Shown: one piece after another, positions 8,878 to 18,843 of the stretch
Numbering within the stretch: position 1 is the stretch's first letter
Layout: every line of letters starts with the position of its first letter
Translations under genes and position numbers: made by a program
Notes under the pieces: generated by a model
What the model saw: only the letters and a program-made list of their open reading frames with translations
Told to the model about the DNA's origin: nothing
The model's database searches: none
Source: CAYXFD01 sp964464175
GTDB lineage: Bacteria > Cloacimonadota > Cloacimonadia > Cloacimonadales > JAJBBL01
Length of the DNA stretch: 64,000 nt
Direction: 5' to 3'
NCBI GenBank assembly: GCA_964464175.1
Contig: CAYXFD010000008.1
Coordinates: forward strand, 1 to 64,000

Positions 8878-11171
8878 TGAAATGTAGAATTATCCTGTTG
8901 CTGCTATTGCTGATAACAACCGTAACGATATCAGCAACCGTAGATTGGGTTTTACGGACAGAGGAGTGGCTGAGAGAGAATCCGGAGTCATTACCTAACT
9001 GGCTGACCCCTGAGGAGATGCTGCGACTTGATGAGATCGGTCTGAGGATCGATCCTACTGATCCTCCACCGGGTCCTGCAAGGGCTGTGGGAGAATTTGA
9101 GCCAATGTCGGGAGTATTGATCAGATACCCGTTAGGAATTCCATTAAGTTTAGTTTCCGCAATGTCTCAACATGTGACGGTAGTAACAATTGTCAGCAGT
9201 CAGTATTATCAGAATCAGGCAGTTAATTCTTACACCAGTAACGGAGTAAATCTTGATAACTGTGAGTTTATGATCGCTCCCACCAACTCTTATTGGACGA
9301 GGGATTATGGACCATTTTATGTCTTCGATGGCGATAATGAATTAGGGGTAGTAAACTATTCTTATAACCGTCCCCGTCCTAATGATGATAATATTCCGGT
9401 AGTCTTTGCCAATTATTTTGATATGCCTCTCTATGGTATGAATATTGTCCATACCGGTGGGAATTATATGTCTAACGGTTACGGAACAGCAGCTTCTACG
9501 ACGATTGTTTATACCGAAAATACCCCTTTAACACCAACCCAGGTAGATCAATACGTTGAAGATTATCTGGGCATAACCGACCATATTGTCGTGCAGGATC
9601 CTACTGGAGAGTACATTCATCACATTGACTGCTGGGCAAAGTTTCTTGCTCCGGATAAGATCCTAATCCGTTCGGTACCTCCCAGTCATTCTTACTATAA
9701 TCAGATAGAAAACACAGCCGGTTATTTTGCCGGGCTGACTTCTCCTTATGGCACACCCTTCAGGATATATCGGGTTTATACTCCTCAGAACCAGCCATAT
9801 ACGAACTCTTTGATCCTTAATGACAGGGTATATGTTCCGACGGTAAACAGCATGTATGATAGTGAGGCTATAACAACTTATGAACAGGCAATGCCCGGTT
9901 ATGAAATAATCGGGGTCTCTTCCAGTGATTGGATGGCAACAGATGCTTTGCATTGCCGGACAAAAGAGATTGCCGACAGGGGGATGCTTTATATCAGGCA
10001 TTATCCTCTGTTAGAAGAACAACCCTACAGCAGCGAGTATCAGATCGAGGCTTATATTTATCCTTATAGCGGAGAAGCTCTCATTACCGATTCCTTAAAG
10101 GTTTACTACCGGATAAATTCAGAAGGTTTTCAGAGCGTATCCTTAACCGGGGGGGGAGGTAATACTTTCTCAACTTCTTTAACCGAGTTTTCGGCAGGCG
10201 ATACGATCTCTTACTATATCTATGCAGCCGACCAATCGGGCAGAGTTGAAAAACACCCATACATTGGTGCTCCCGATCCTCACCGATTTGTAGTGGGTTC
10301 GGAGGGTTTGCCGCCAGTGATAAATCATACCCCACCGGCGGAAGTATATTTGCATGAACTTCCGTTTTTTGTTATGGCAGAGGTTACTGATCCTGCAGGT
10401 ATAGGACTGGTGGAATTAGAATATCGGATAAACGGGGGGAGTTCAGCGTTTGCACAATTCGATAACACCGGTAATGATTTGTATGAATGTGTTCTTGATC
10501 CTGATCCCGAAATTGCTGATTTGGTAGAATATAAAATCCGGGCTGTCGATATGGAACAACCTCCGAATGAATCATATTCCCCTGCGGAGGGGTGGCATTC
10601 ATTTGTTCTGGAGATTCAACAAGTCACAGCACCTGTTTTTTCTCCCGAGCCGGGATTCTATGAAGAGGAGATTTTTGTTACTATTGACTGCGATACAGAC
10701 GAAGCAGTAATTCATTTCACTCTGGACGGCTCTCTTCCCGATGAGGAGAGTCAGATTTATACTGAGCCAATCCAGATAAGTATGACTACAGTAATCAAGG
10801 CTGCCGCCTCTTCCGATCTTTATCTCCCCAGCGAGATAGTAGTAGCTGAATATACAATCAAAGAGAGTTCAACAGAGGAAATCCCTGTTTCTGCAGTAAC
10901 TAAATTACATCCGGCATTTCCCAATCCTTTTAATCCGGCTGTTAATATCAGCTTTTCTCTACAGGAAGATAACCATATTTCTCTCGAGATCTTTAATATT
11001 CAGGGAAAGAAAGTATTAACTCTGATAGACGGTTATCAGGAGAGAGGAGAGTACAGCTTTATCTGGGACGGTAGGGATGACAACAAGAGAGAAGTATCGG
11101 CAGGGGTATATTTTTACCGTTTGCGGACAGATAACTACTCCGAAACCCGGAAGATGATCCTTTTGAAGTAA
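8877..11171 (+). CDS. Secreted peptidylarginine deiminase (PPAD type) with type IX sorting domain
   Basis: Predicted to convert arginine, probably C-terminal arginine, to citrulline outside the cell. Domains in order: signal peptide (about 1-20); PAD_porph catalytic domain (about 70-400); Ig-like segments (about 400-580); a chitobiase-like beta domain (about 585-665, PGFYEEEIFVTI ... LDGSLP); type IX sorting domain (about 680-764, AFPNPFNP, AGVYFYRL, MILLK). Catalytic candidates are Asp143 (WTRDYGP), His249 and Asp251 (HIDCW), Asn310 and Cys360 (ALHCRTKE). Arg165 and Arg167 (YNRPRP) fall where Porphyromonas PPAD has Arg152/Arg154, which bind the substrate carboxylate. All but Cys show a constant +13 offset to PPAD numbering; Cys is +9. 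The cytosolic relative agmatine deiminase lacks a signal peptide and ends in a GGGNIHC-type motif, so PPAD fits better. Ribosome site GAGGAAG precedes the ATG. Confidence 0.85.
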   Translation: MKCRIILLLLLLITTVTISATVDWVLRTEEWLRENPESLPNWLTPEEMLRLDEIGLRIDPTDPPPGPARAVGEFEPMSGVLIRYPLGIPLSLVSAMSQHVTVVTIVSSQYYQNQAVNSYTSNGVNLDNCEFMIAPTNSYWTRDYGPFYVFDGDNELGVVNYSYNRPRPNDDNIPVVFANYFDMPLYGMNIVHTGGNYMSNGYGTAASTTIVYTENTPLTPTQVDQYVEDYLGITDHIVVQDPTGEYIHHIDCWAKFLAPDKILIRSVPPSHSYYNQIENTAGYFAGLTSPYGTPFRIYRVYTPQNQPYTNSLILNDRVYVPTVNSMYDSEAITTYEQAMPGYEIIGVSSSDWMATDALHCRTKEIADRGMLYIRHYPLLEEQPYSSEYQIEAYIYPYSGEALITDSLKVYYRINSEGFQSVSLTGGGGNTFSTSLTEFSAGDTISYYIYAADQSGRVEKHPYIGAPDPHRFVVGSEGLPPVINHTPPAEVYLHELPFFVMAEVTDPAGIGLVELEYRINGGSSAFAQFDNTGNDLYECVLDPDPEIADLVEYKIRAVDMEQPPNESYSPAEGWHSFVLEIQQVTAPVFSPEPGFYEEEIFVTIDCDTDEAVIHFTLDGSLPDEESQIYTEPIQISMTTVIKAAASSDLYLPSEIVVAEYTIKESSTEEIPVSAVTKLHPAFPNPFNPAVNISFSLQEDNHISLEIFNIQGKKVLTLIDGYQERGEYSFIWDGRDDNKREVSAGVYFYRLRTDNYSETRKMILLK

Positions 11172-11353
11172 AGTGCAGAGAAAAGATCAGCAAGAGAAGC
11201 TTGGGTATTGTAGAGCAGTACGGATTTAAGGCTAATTGAAAATGAATATGTTTCTTGACAGATATCTTTTTTCCGCACTCTCCAAAGACGCAGAATTATC
11301 TATACAGTCTCTCCGTTAATTCTTTCTTGACTAATATAAAGCAGTATAAATAG

Positions 11354-12154
11354 ATGTCTGCTATGCACAACCGTTATTTAGTAATAGATGTAGGGAATAC
11401 CAATATTGAGATAGGTATATATACCGGCAAAGGATATGTCTGTTCCTGGCGGTTTGCTTCTGATCAAGCTAAGACAGAGGATGAATACTTTTCTACTCTC
11501 CGGACGTTAGCAAAAGAGCAGAATATAAATCTGAAAGAAGTTACTCTCTGCTGCCTTGCCTCAGTTGTACCTGAACTGAGCAGAATCTTCGAACATCTGT
11601 TTGAGAAATACCTTACCGCTGAGATGATAAATATAACAGCTTATTCAGATTTAGGTTTAAAATTTCCTATGAAAGACCCTGGTTTTATTGGGGCTGATCT
11701 GGTAGTGAATGCCTATTCAGCCTGGAAAAAATACAGAACAAACTGTATTATCTGTGATTTTGGTACGGCTACCACAATACAACTGGTCGGAGCTGACGGT
11801 TCTTTTCAGGGAACAGTTATTGCCCCCGGAGTAGTTATCAGCTCAAGTAATCTTTTTCAGAAGGCATCGCTTTTAACAAAGATACAGTTAGAAACTCCTC
11901 AACATATACTGGGCACTAATACTCGTGATGCCCTGCTCTCCGGAATTATTAAGGGTCATTGTCTCATGGTTGATACCTTCATCGCTGAGATCAAAAAAGA
12001 ATACGCTCATTTAGGTGAGATCAGAGTCATCTTAACAGGAGGAATAGCAAATTTGATCGGAAAGAATCTTAAAGAACAGACAATAATAGATAAATCATTA
12101 ACAATTGACGGTTTATACCGTATCTGCTTAAAACATAATGAAACACATCAATGA
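11354..12154 (+). CDS. coaX: Type III pantothenate kinase
   Basis: Phosphorylates pantothenate, the first step of coenzyme A synthesis; cytosolic. ASKHA-fold signatures are visible: the phosphate loop VIDVGNTNIEIGIY near the N-terminus, GADLVVNAYSAW around residue 115, CDFGTATTIQLV around 135, APGVVIS about residue 160, and LTGGIANLIG near the C-terminus. Length (266) matches CoaX enzymes (about 255-270). The start may be the first ATG or the second at codon 4; no strong ribosome site separates them. It stands alone on the plus strand between the deiminase and sprA, with 180-190 base spacers on each side. Confidence 0.93.
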   Translation: MSAMHNRYLVIDVGNTNIEIGIYTGKGYVCSWRFASDQAKTEDEYFSTLRTLAKEQNINLKEVTLCCLASVVPELSRIFEHLFEKYLTAEMINITAYSDLGLKFPMKDPGFIGADLVVNAYSAWKKYRTNCIICDFGTATTIQLVGADGSFQGTVIAPGVVISSSNLFQKASLLTKIQLETPQHILGTNTRDALLSGIIKGHCLMVDTFIAEIKKEYAHLGEIRVILTGGIANLIGKNLKEQTIIDKSLTIDGLYRICLKHNETHQ

Positions 12155-12342
12155 GCGACAGGTTAAATGAAAAGAGAATAAGGCAAGAGTCAGATTCCGT
12201 TATTGAGAAATGAATGGTTGATTCCCGGCTCTTCAGAGGTAATGAATTGCCTTTTAACTCTAACCGGTAAACATGCAGTACTATCTTTTTAATATTTCCC
12301 TTAAAATCTGGTAGGGGAGTATTATATGGAGCGAAATATTAA

Positions 12343-15300
12343 ATGATTAAATGGCTTACGGTGTTCTTGATCGTGCTTGTTACAGCAGCAACTCAGGCCG
12401 CTTTCGCAAATGAAGCTGAATATGAGTTCGATTACGGAGATAGTCTGTTGTTGATACACAATGAATCTGATTCACTTGATGCCGAGGATGTCTTCCTGCC
12501 AGAGGATAATGAAGTAGAGAACAATACAGAGCAAGAGCATAGTGATCTTATTGATACGGATAATGATAAGGTGGAAAAGGATAGTGACGAGAACGGGATA
12601 AATGATGAAACCTCTCCTGATACCTCACCGGCCGAAGAGCCCGAACTGCCGGCAAAGATTACCGAAACCGAAGTTAAGGAAAGGAAAGAGACTGACTATA
12701 GAAGTTTTTTGCAGCTCTACCTTACCGGGGTACCAAGAATCAGAAGGAATCAGATAGATTTTTATAAAATACCTCCGGGTTTCTCAATTTACCGTGATAA
12801 TGCTTACTTCCACGAGGGTTTCAGAATTGCGGTGGAGAAAGAGATTGATATCGAGAACCGGAGAGTTATATTATTACCGAAATTCGGTAAAGACGTCTAT
12901 CTTTATTACCCTATTGAGATGTCTTTCCAGAGGTATATAAATAATCAATTTGAAGCCAAATTCAGAGAATTACTCTCAGCGAAAATGCAAGACCTGTTAG
13001 AAGATGAAACAAGAGAGTCGGAAACAGGTTTGATTCCTGATATTGTAATCGATCTACCCCCTATGCCCCGTTCCGTAAGAAGATTTATCGGAGATAGACC
13101 AACTCGTCTGAGTCTTTCCGGTAGTCAGAAGTTAACCCTTTCCGGCAGCTCGACCAAAAGAGATAGCCGGCAGTTAACCGAAACCGGACCGGGTGCAGCT
13201 TTCAGTCTTGATATGAGGCAGGATTTGAATCTAATTCTCAGAGGTACTATCGGAGAGAAAATCTTTGTCAATGTCAGGCATACATCAGTAACAGATTCAC
13301 CATTATCAGAACCGAGTACGATAGAGATAGAATATAGGGGAGACGAAGATGAGATAGTCCAGTCAATAAAAGGGGGGAATATCTCATTAGCCCTGTCAGG
13401 TTCCGAATTTATTCGGTATTCGGCCTCTTCAACGGGATTATTCGGAGTCAGAGGTGACTTTAAAATTGGCGATCTGACAATAACAGCAATTGCCTCTAAA
13501 GAGGAATCGGAAAGACTAACCAGAAAATTTACCGGAACAGACGCAGCTGATTCCCTGAATTATCGCAGCCGTGATTTTGTCAATCGTACACACTATTATG
13601 TTACAGATCCCTATGACTTATTTGCCCTGTTTGAAGAGGGTGATGATGGCGTATTGCCCGGGTATGCTGAGAATGCCATAAGGACTGCAAATGACGGGTC
13701 CTGGCTTATAGCTAATCCCGGATTACTACCCGATAACGATTATCCCTTCAGGGTCTATTTGGATACGGGGCAGGTGAGTCATACGGAGAATACAATTCCC
13801 GGCTGGGAGATCGGGGAAGACCCGGAAGAATTCGAACCTTATCAGTTTGAGATTTTGGAGCCGATAACCGATTTCCAGATAGATTACGATACCGGTATTC
13901 TGACGATGAACAGGATGATAGATCGCCGCAATACCATAGGGATATCTTATACCCAACAAGATGGAGTACAGATAGGTAATCCTGATGAAACCAATCTTTT
14001 TGTTAAGATTATCCGAAGGGGCAATCAGAATGTCAATGACACTGATACCTGGCCTCTGCAGGTTAGAAACATCTATAATCTGAACCGCAGAAACATTCAA
14101 AATGACGGATTCAGATTAAACTTCTATACTATTAATCCTGACGGTACTTTAAATTACTATGTGGATGAAACAATAATGCCCGGAGGGATAGAGATCAATG
14201 ATTACCTCCGGTTGGATACGAATGGGGATTTAATTATAAATGGCAATGACCGGACAGTTAACTTAGCCTCCGGGTATATCTTTCTGCCCTTTATTGAACC
14301 CCTAAAAGCCTTTCCCGATGCTATCATTTATGAGCAGGAGACCTTTAGTTCATCAGAATGGGAACTCTTGACCGTCAACATGGCGGTTGTAGGTAAAGTC
14401 GGGAGAGACAGAATTGAACTGGGGCAGATGAATTTGCTGCCAGGTTCTGTAAGGGTAGTAGTTGATGGCGAGACATTACAGGAAAATGTAGATTATCTGG
14501 TGGACTATGATTTTGGGCATATCAGCTTTTTAGGAACGCCGTTGGGACAAAGAGGCAGGAGTCCGGATTCTTCTATCGAGGTCAATTATGAATACCGTCC
14601 TCTTTTTGCAGTCGAACAGAAAACACTTATGGGGTTAAGAGCAGACTGGGAATTGAGTGATATCGCAAAGATAGGGGGAACTTTTATCTACCATACGGAA
14701 AAAGTTTCAGACCGCAGACCGAGAATCGGAAACGAGAACCGCACACTATTAATGGCTGACATAGATGGAAGACTTGATTTTGACCCCCCACTTCTGACAA
14801 AATTAGTAGATGCAATTCCTTTGGTGAGAACTGATGCAGATTCCAATGTCAGATTATCAGGAGAAGTTGCCATGACTCTTCCCCGGATCTATGGGCATAA
14901 AGACCAACCGGACAGAAAGGAAGCTTATTTAGATGATATGGAGAGTATTGTTGATACTTATCCGCTCGGGCTCACCCGCCCCGGCTGGTCTCCTGCCAGC
15001 AAACCGGTCAATGTCGGTTCAACCAGAGCCAGACCTAACTGGTATAATCCCGATACATTTTATGCCGAGGATGTATATAGTCCGGAGTTTCTCACAGTCA
15101 AAGAGAGGAGAGAAAGAGTTCAGATACTAACCCTAAGGGCTGTTCCGCCAAGTATTTCGAATCCCAATATCACTAATCAGTATTGGGCAGGTATTATGCG
15201 TTATCTCGGGAATGAACTTGATTTTTCCGAAAAGAAATATATCGAAGTTCTGGTAAAGGTGGATCAGTATCCTTTTCAAACCAATGAACCTTCTGTCACT

Positions 15301-18300
15301 ATGCACATAGACCTGGGTGATATCAGTGAAGATTTTTATGTCTGGAATGGAGGAGAAAGGGTTTTAAATACCGAAGACGGAGCAAATGGAGGTACGGTTG
15401 ACGGAATACTGGAACAGCGGGAAGATGTTGGCTTGGATGGTATTCCGGAAGGAGAACCCGGAGATGATCCCTGGGACAGATTCAGTATCGAAAAAGATGA
15501 ATTTGGAGACTATCCCATTATTAACGGAACTTCCGGTAATGGAGTACTTGATACGGAGGATCTGAATAATAATGGAGACCTGGACTTGCTAAACCGCTAC
15601 TTTCAGTTTACTATAAACCTTAACAGCCACGAATACGAGAGTGAGTATAAAGGCTGGCGGCTTTTCAGAATTCCTATTGATGACTACATAATAAAGACAG
15701 AAGTAACAACAAAACCAGATTTACGGAGGATAAATTTTGCCCGTGTTTGGTTAGAAACGGAAGAACTTACCAGAATACATATAGCCAGAATGGATGTGGT
15801 AGGCAACAAGTGGCAGGAAGGTTTTATAAAAAACATCAACGACGATCGGGTAATTACACCTTTGGAACTGGCTAATAATGATGAATCAATGTCGGTAGGA
15901 GTGGTTGATAATCAAAATAACAGAGATCACTATGTTTCACCTCCCGGGGTAACGACTATTGAGGATGGGGTACCTATCTTAGAGCAATCTCTCACCATAG
16001 ATTACCACAACCTTCAGCAAGATCATTATGGATTAACTATTCAGCGCTTTCGGGAAGCACAAAATCTATTGTCCTACGGAAGGATAAGATATTGGGTATA
16101 TCTGGAAAGAGACCGTCACGAGGAATATCCTCATCCCAAGGGTGATCAGCATATTGTGTTTCGGGCAGGGGCAGATTCTCTCAATTATTACGAGATCAGT
16201 TATCCCATAGAGGCATTTCCCTACAATGCTGATGGGAATAAAATGCGAGTGGATAACTGGCGGCAGGTGGACTTGGATTTCGGTGAACTGACAACACTAA
16301 AACAGTATCTCACCTCTGCTACGGATACTTATGAAAGCTCTATCCCCATTATTATCAATGGAGAGACAGATTCTCTCTATGTAAAAGTAAGAGGTAACAG
16401 AGTTACTTTGACAAATATAAGAGAGATGTCAATTGGCCTGGTAAACCACGGTTCCCGTCAATTTACCGGGAGACTGTATGCTAATGAGTTCCGGGTTGCC
16501 GATCCTTATGAAGACATTGGATTTGCTGCCCGAACTACTTTAAATACTACCTTTGCTGACTTCTCCACCCTAAATGTAGGTTTGGTATGGCGCTCGGATA
16601 ACTTCAATACCAGCACCGCCAGAACAGGCACCGCCAGAACAACGAATGAAGAGTCGATAAGTCTTGATATTACGAACCGGTACAATCTGCAAAAATTTTT
16701 ACCGGCCGGCTGGGGCTTGAATCTTCCCTTGACCTTGATGAGAAACCAGTCTTATGGAGTTCCCCGCTTCAAAGCCAATTCTGATATATTGCGGGGAGAT
16801 ATTGATGACCCCGTAGAAAGAGAGAGAGAGAAGAGAGAGAGTTTAAGTCAAAGTGCAGAGTTGTCATTCAGTCAGACAGTTACACCCTCCAGCCGCTGGT
16901 TACGATATACAATAAAAAATACCTCCTTACGGGGAAATGTGAGAATGAATCAGAATCTGACAGCGACGAGTGCAGACACAACTCTCATTTATACCGGAAA
17001 TATGACCTATAATTTAACGCTTCCCAAAGAAAAATTGGGAGTCAATATCGGCTCAGACTATTCTATCTACTTTTTCCCTCATACTTTTAACAATACAATA
17101 AACTACCGGGATGAACAGCCAAGAAAATGGCGTTGGGACACTAATCTTCCCGATACACTTGAGGTGAAATGGACTCCCGACAGATATGCCATTGACAGGA
17201 GAGACCTAAGTTTGTCAACTACCGTAAATCATGATTTTACTTCTGATCTGACAAGTGTTTGGGGTTTCTCACAGAAGCGTGATCTTACCCGGGAATACAG
17301 TTTATGGGATACAATACCTATAGGTAAGGAGACCGAAAGGGATCAAAACATCTCTTTGAATTATTCCCCCTCATATTTGAGGAGTATTTTTACCCTGAGC
17401 AGTACTGCCAGCGTTCGTTATAATGAAAAGCAGGTACCTTTGAAAACGAGTTTGCCGGGTCAGGAAACGGAAGAAGATTTTATCTATGAGTTTGAGGGTA
17501 ATCTTAACCGTAATTTCCGGGTGAATATGTCCTTACAAAACAAAACCCTGCTAACCGGGCTCATGAACCGCTATGGAATCAAATACAAAGAACTGACAAG
17601 ACCCGATGGAGCAGATGAGTTTTATTTTCATGATTCAATGGAAGAGTGGAATGAGGGAGAAGGGATCGATCCGGATGGCTACAAACATGAGGGAATTGAT
17701 CATAACAATAGTGATTTCTTTGCTGCTTCTTATCTTACCATGAATGAAGTCTCTGAAGAAGAACAGAGAAAACAGGAAGAAGAACAGCGAAGAAGAGAAG
17801 AAGAGGAAGAAGGGGAAAGAGATGGAAGAGAGGGGACAGAACCACCCGATCAGCAGACAGAAACAGTCAGTGAACAAAAAATTTGGGCGAGATTGTTAGA
17901 CTATATAGCCAGAATTGACAATATTAGCCTTACTTATGATAACAATTACGGAAGCAGATATTCCAAGAGAGAGGAGCGACCCTCACTCTTATACCAAATC
18001 GGTTTTCCTGATCAGTTCGAGGATGAAAGCGAAGAACTTGATATGAAAAATCATCGCGATACCTATACAGTAGCAACCGGTTATATGATATTGGCAAACC
18101 TATCGACTACCTGGAACTATTCTCTGACAATTGACAGGCGTTACTCAACTGCAAGCCAGAAGGAAGTTACAACCGTATTTCCCAATATCAGAGTAACCCT
18201 TACCGGATTTGAAAGAATCATTAGAGGAGAGAGGTTTCTTACCAGTTCCAGACTGAGCAGTAACTATACTTTTACTGAACGAGTCCGGGGAGCAATTGAT

Positions 18301-18810
18301 TGGGATAATCCAGACTGGGATAAACCTACAGCCAGAACAGTGACCTACAACTTTTCTCCCTTATTATCCTGGCACGCTAATTGGATAAGTAATATTACTT
18401 CGACAATGACCTACAACTATTCACAATCAGCAACAACTACCTTCCGGGAGACCTTTGATGCTGTTCAGACCACGATCACCAGTTCCTTGAATGCCAATAT
18501 CGGGTATTCTTTTCGCTCCCCGCTGGGGATAAAACTTCCCTTTTTCTCGAAAAGGATGCCGGTAACGAACGAGATGAGTACAGAACTCGGAGGTAGTTGG
18601 GAAACATCAAAAAGCAGCAATAAAGGTATGGAAGAAACTATTATTGACCGGCATACCGAAAAATATACTATTAACCCTCGGATTACCTATAATTTCAGCC
18701 GTAATATTAAAGGGGGGCTGCAAAGCAGCTACGAAAATTCCCATGACAAGAGAAGAGATGAAAAACTGACGATCTTCACCCTCAGTATCTGGGCTGAAAT
18801 ACTGTTCTAA
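12343..18810 (+). CDS. sprA: SprA/Sov, type IX secretion outer-membrane translocon
   Basis: SprA forms the large outer-membrane pore through which type IX cargo leaves the periplasm, working with PorV and a plug protein. Residues 1-22 are a signal peptide. A Glu/Asp/Asn-rich linker occupies about 35-115. SprA_N-type sequence follows (RLSLSGSQKLTLSGSS ... MRQDLNLILRGTIGEKIFVN, GGNISLALSGSEFIRYS) and the remainder alternates amphipathic beta strands rich in N, T, Y and W as expected of a huge barrel, ending with an aromatic-terminated strand (IWAEILF). Length 2155 is within but at the short end of the family (about 2000-2500). A highly charged insert (residues about 1800-1840, EEEQRKQEEEQRRREEEEE) interrupts the C-terminal barrel region. 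mfd follows after 33 bases. Four proteins with sorting domains nearby are likely substrates. Confidence 0.9.
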   Translation: MIKWLTVFLIVLVTAATQAAFANEAEYEFDYGDSLLLIHNESDSLDAEDVFLPEDNEVENNTEQEHSDLIDTDNDKVEKDSDENGINDETSPDTSPAEEPELPAKITETEVKERKETDYRSFLQLYLTGVPRIRRNQIDFYKIPPGFSIYRDNAYFHEGFRIAVEKEIDIENRRVILLPKFGKDVYLYYPIEMSFQRYINNQFEAKFRELLSAKMQDLLEDETRESETGLIPDIVIDLPPMPRSVRRFIGDRPTRLSLSGSQKLTLSGSSTKRDSRQLTETGPGAAFSLDMRQDLNLILRGTIGEKIFVNVRHTSVTDSPLSEPSTIEIEYRGDEDEIVQSIKGGNISLALSGSEFIRYSASSTGLFGVRGDFKIGDLTITAIASKEESERLTRKFTGTDAADSLNYRSRDFVNRTHYYVTDPYDLFALFEEGDDGVLPGYAENAIRTANDGSWLIANPGLLPDNDYPFRVYLDTGQVSHTENTIPGWEIGEDPEEFEPYQFEILEPITDFQIDYDTGILTMNRMIDRRNTIGISYTQQDGVQIGNPDETNLFVKIIRRGNQNVNDTDTWPLQVRNIYNLNRRNIQNDGFRLNFYTINPDGTLNYYVDETIMPGGIEINDYLRLDTNGDLIINGNDRTVNLASGYIFLPFIEPLKAFPDAIIYEQETFSSSEWELLTVNMAVVGKVGRDRIELGQMNLLPGSVRVVVDGETLQENVDYLVDYDFGHISFLGTPLGQRGRSPDSSIEVNYEYRPLFAVEQKTLMGLRADWELSDIAKIGGTFIYHTEKVSDRRPRIGNENRTLLMADIDGRLDFDPPLLTKLVDAIPLVRTDADSNVRLSGEVAMTLPRIYGHKDQPDRKEAYLDDMESIVDTYPLGLTRPGWSPASKPVNVGSTRARPNWYNPDTFYAEDVYSPEFLTVKERRERVQILTLRAVPPSISNPNITNQYWAGIMRYLGNELDFSEKKYIEVLVKVDQYPFQTNEPSVTMHIDLGDISEDFYVWNGGERVLNTEDGANGGTVDGILEQREDVGLDGIPEGEPGDDPWDRFSIEKDEFGDYPIINGTSGNGVLDTEDLNNNGDLDLLNRYFQFTINLNSHEYESEYKGWRLFRIPIDDYIIKTEVTTKPDLRRINFARVWLETEELTRIHIARMDVVGNKWQEGFIKNINDDRVITPLELANNDESMSVGVVDNQNNRDHYVSPPGVTTIEDGVPILEQSLTIDYHNLQQDHYGLTIQRFREAQNLLSYGRIRYWVYLERDRHEEYPHPKGDQHIVFRAGADSLNYYEISYPIEAFPYNADGNKMRVDNWRQVDLDFGELTTLKQYLTSATDTYESSIPIIINGETDSLYVKVRGNRVTLTNIREMSIGLVNHGSRQFTGRLYANEFRVADPYEDIGFAARTTLNTTFADFSTLNVGLVWRSDNFNTSTARTGTARTTNEESISLDITNRYNLQKFLPAGWGLNLPLTLMRNQSYGVPRFKANSDILRGDIDDPVEREREKRESLSQSAELSFSQTVTPSSRWLRYTIKNTSLRGNVRMNQNLTATSADTTLIYTGNMTYNLTLPKEKLGVNIGSDYSIYFFPHTFNNTINYRDEQPRKWRWDTNLPDTLEVKWTPDRYAIDRRDLSLSTTVNHDFTSDLTSVWGFSQKRDLTREYSLWDTIPIGKETERDQNISLNYSPSYLRSIFTLSSTASVRYNEKQVPLKTSLPGQETEEDFIYEFEGNLNRNFRVNMSLQNKTLLTGLMNRYGIKYKELTRPDGADEFYFHDSMEEWNEGEGIDPDGYKHEGIDHNNSDFFAASYLTMNEVSEEEQRKQEEEQRRREEEEEGERDGREGTEPPDQQTETVSEQKIWARLLDYIARIDNISLTYDNNYGSRYSKREERPSLLYQIGFPDQFEDESEELDMKNHRDTYTVATGYMILANLSTTWNYSLTIDRRYSTASQKEVTTVFPNIRVTLTGFERIIRGERFLTSSRLSSNYTFTERVRGAIDWDNPDWDKPTARTVTYNFSPLLSWHANWISNITSTMTYNYSQSATTTFRETFDAVQTTITSSLNANIGYSFRSPLGIKLPFFSKRMPVTNEMSTELGGSWETSKSSNKGMEETIIDRHTEKYTINPRITYNFSRNIKGGLQSSYENSHDKRRDEKLTIFTLSIWAEILF

Positions 18811-18843
18811 GATAACGAACAATAGATAAGAACAAGGCAGCAG

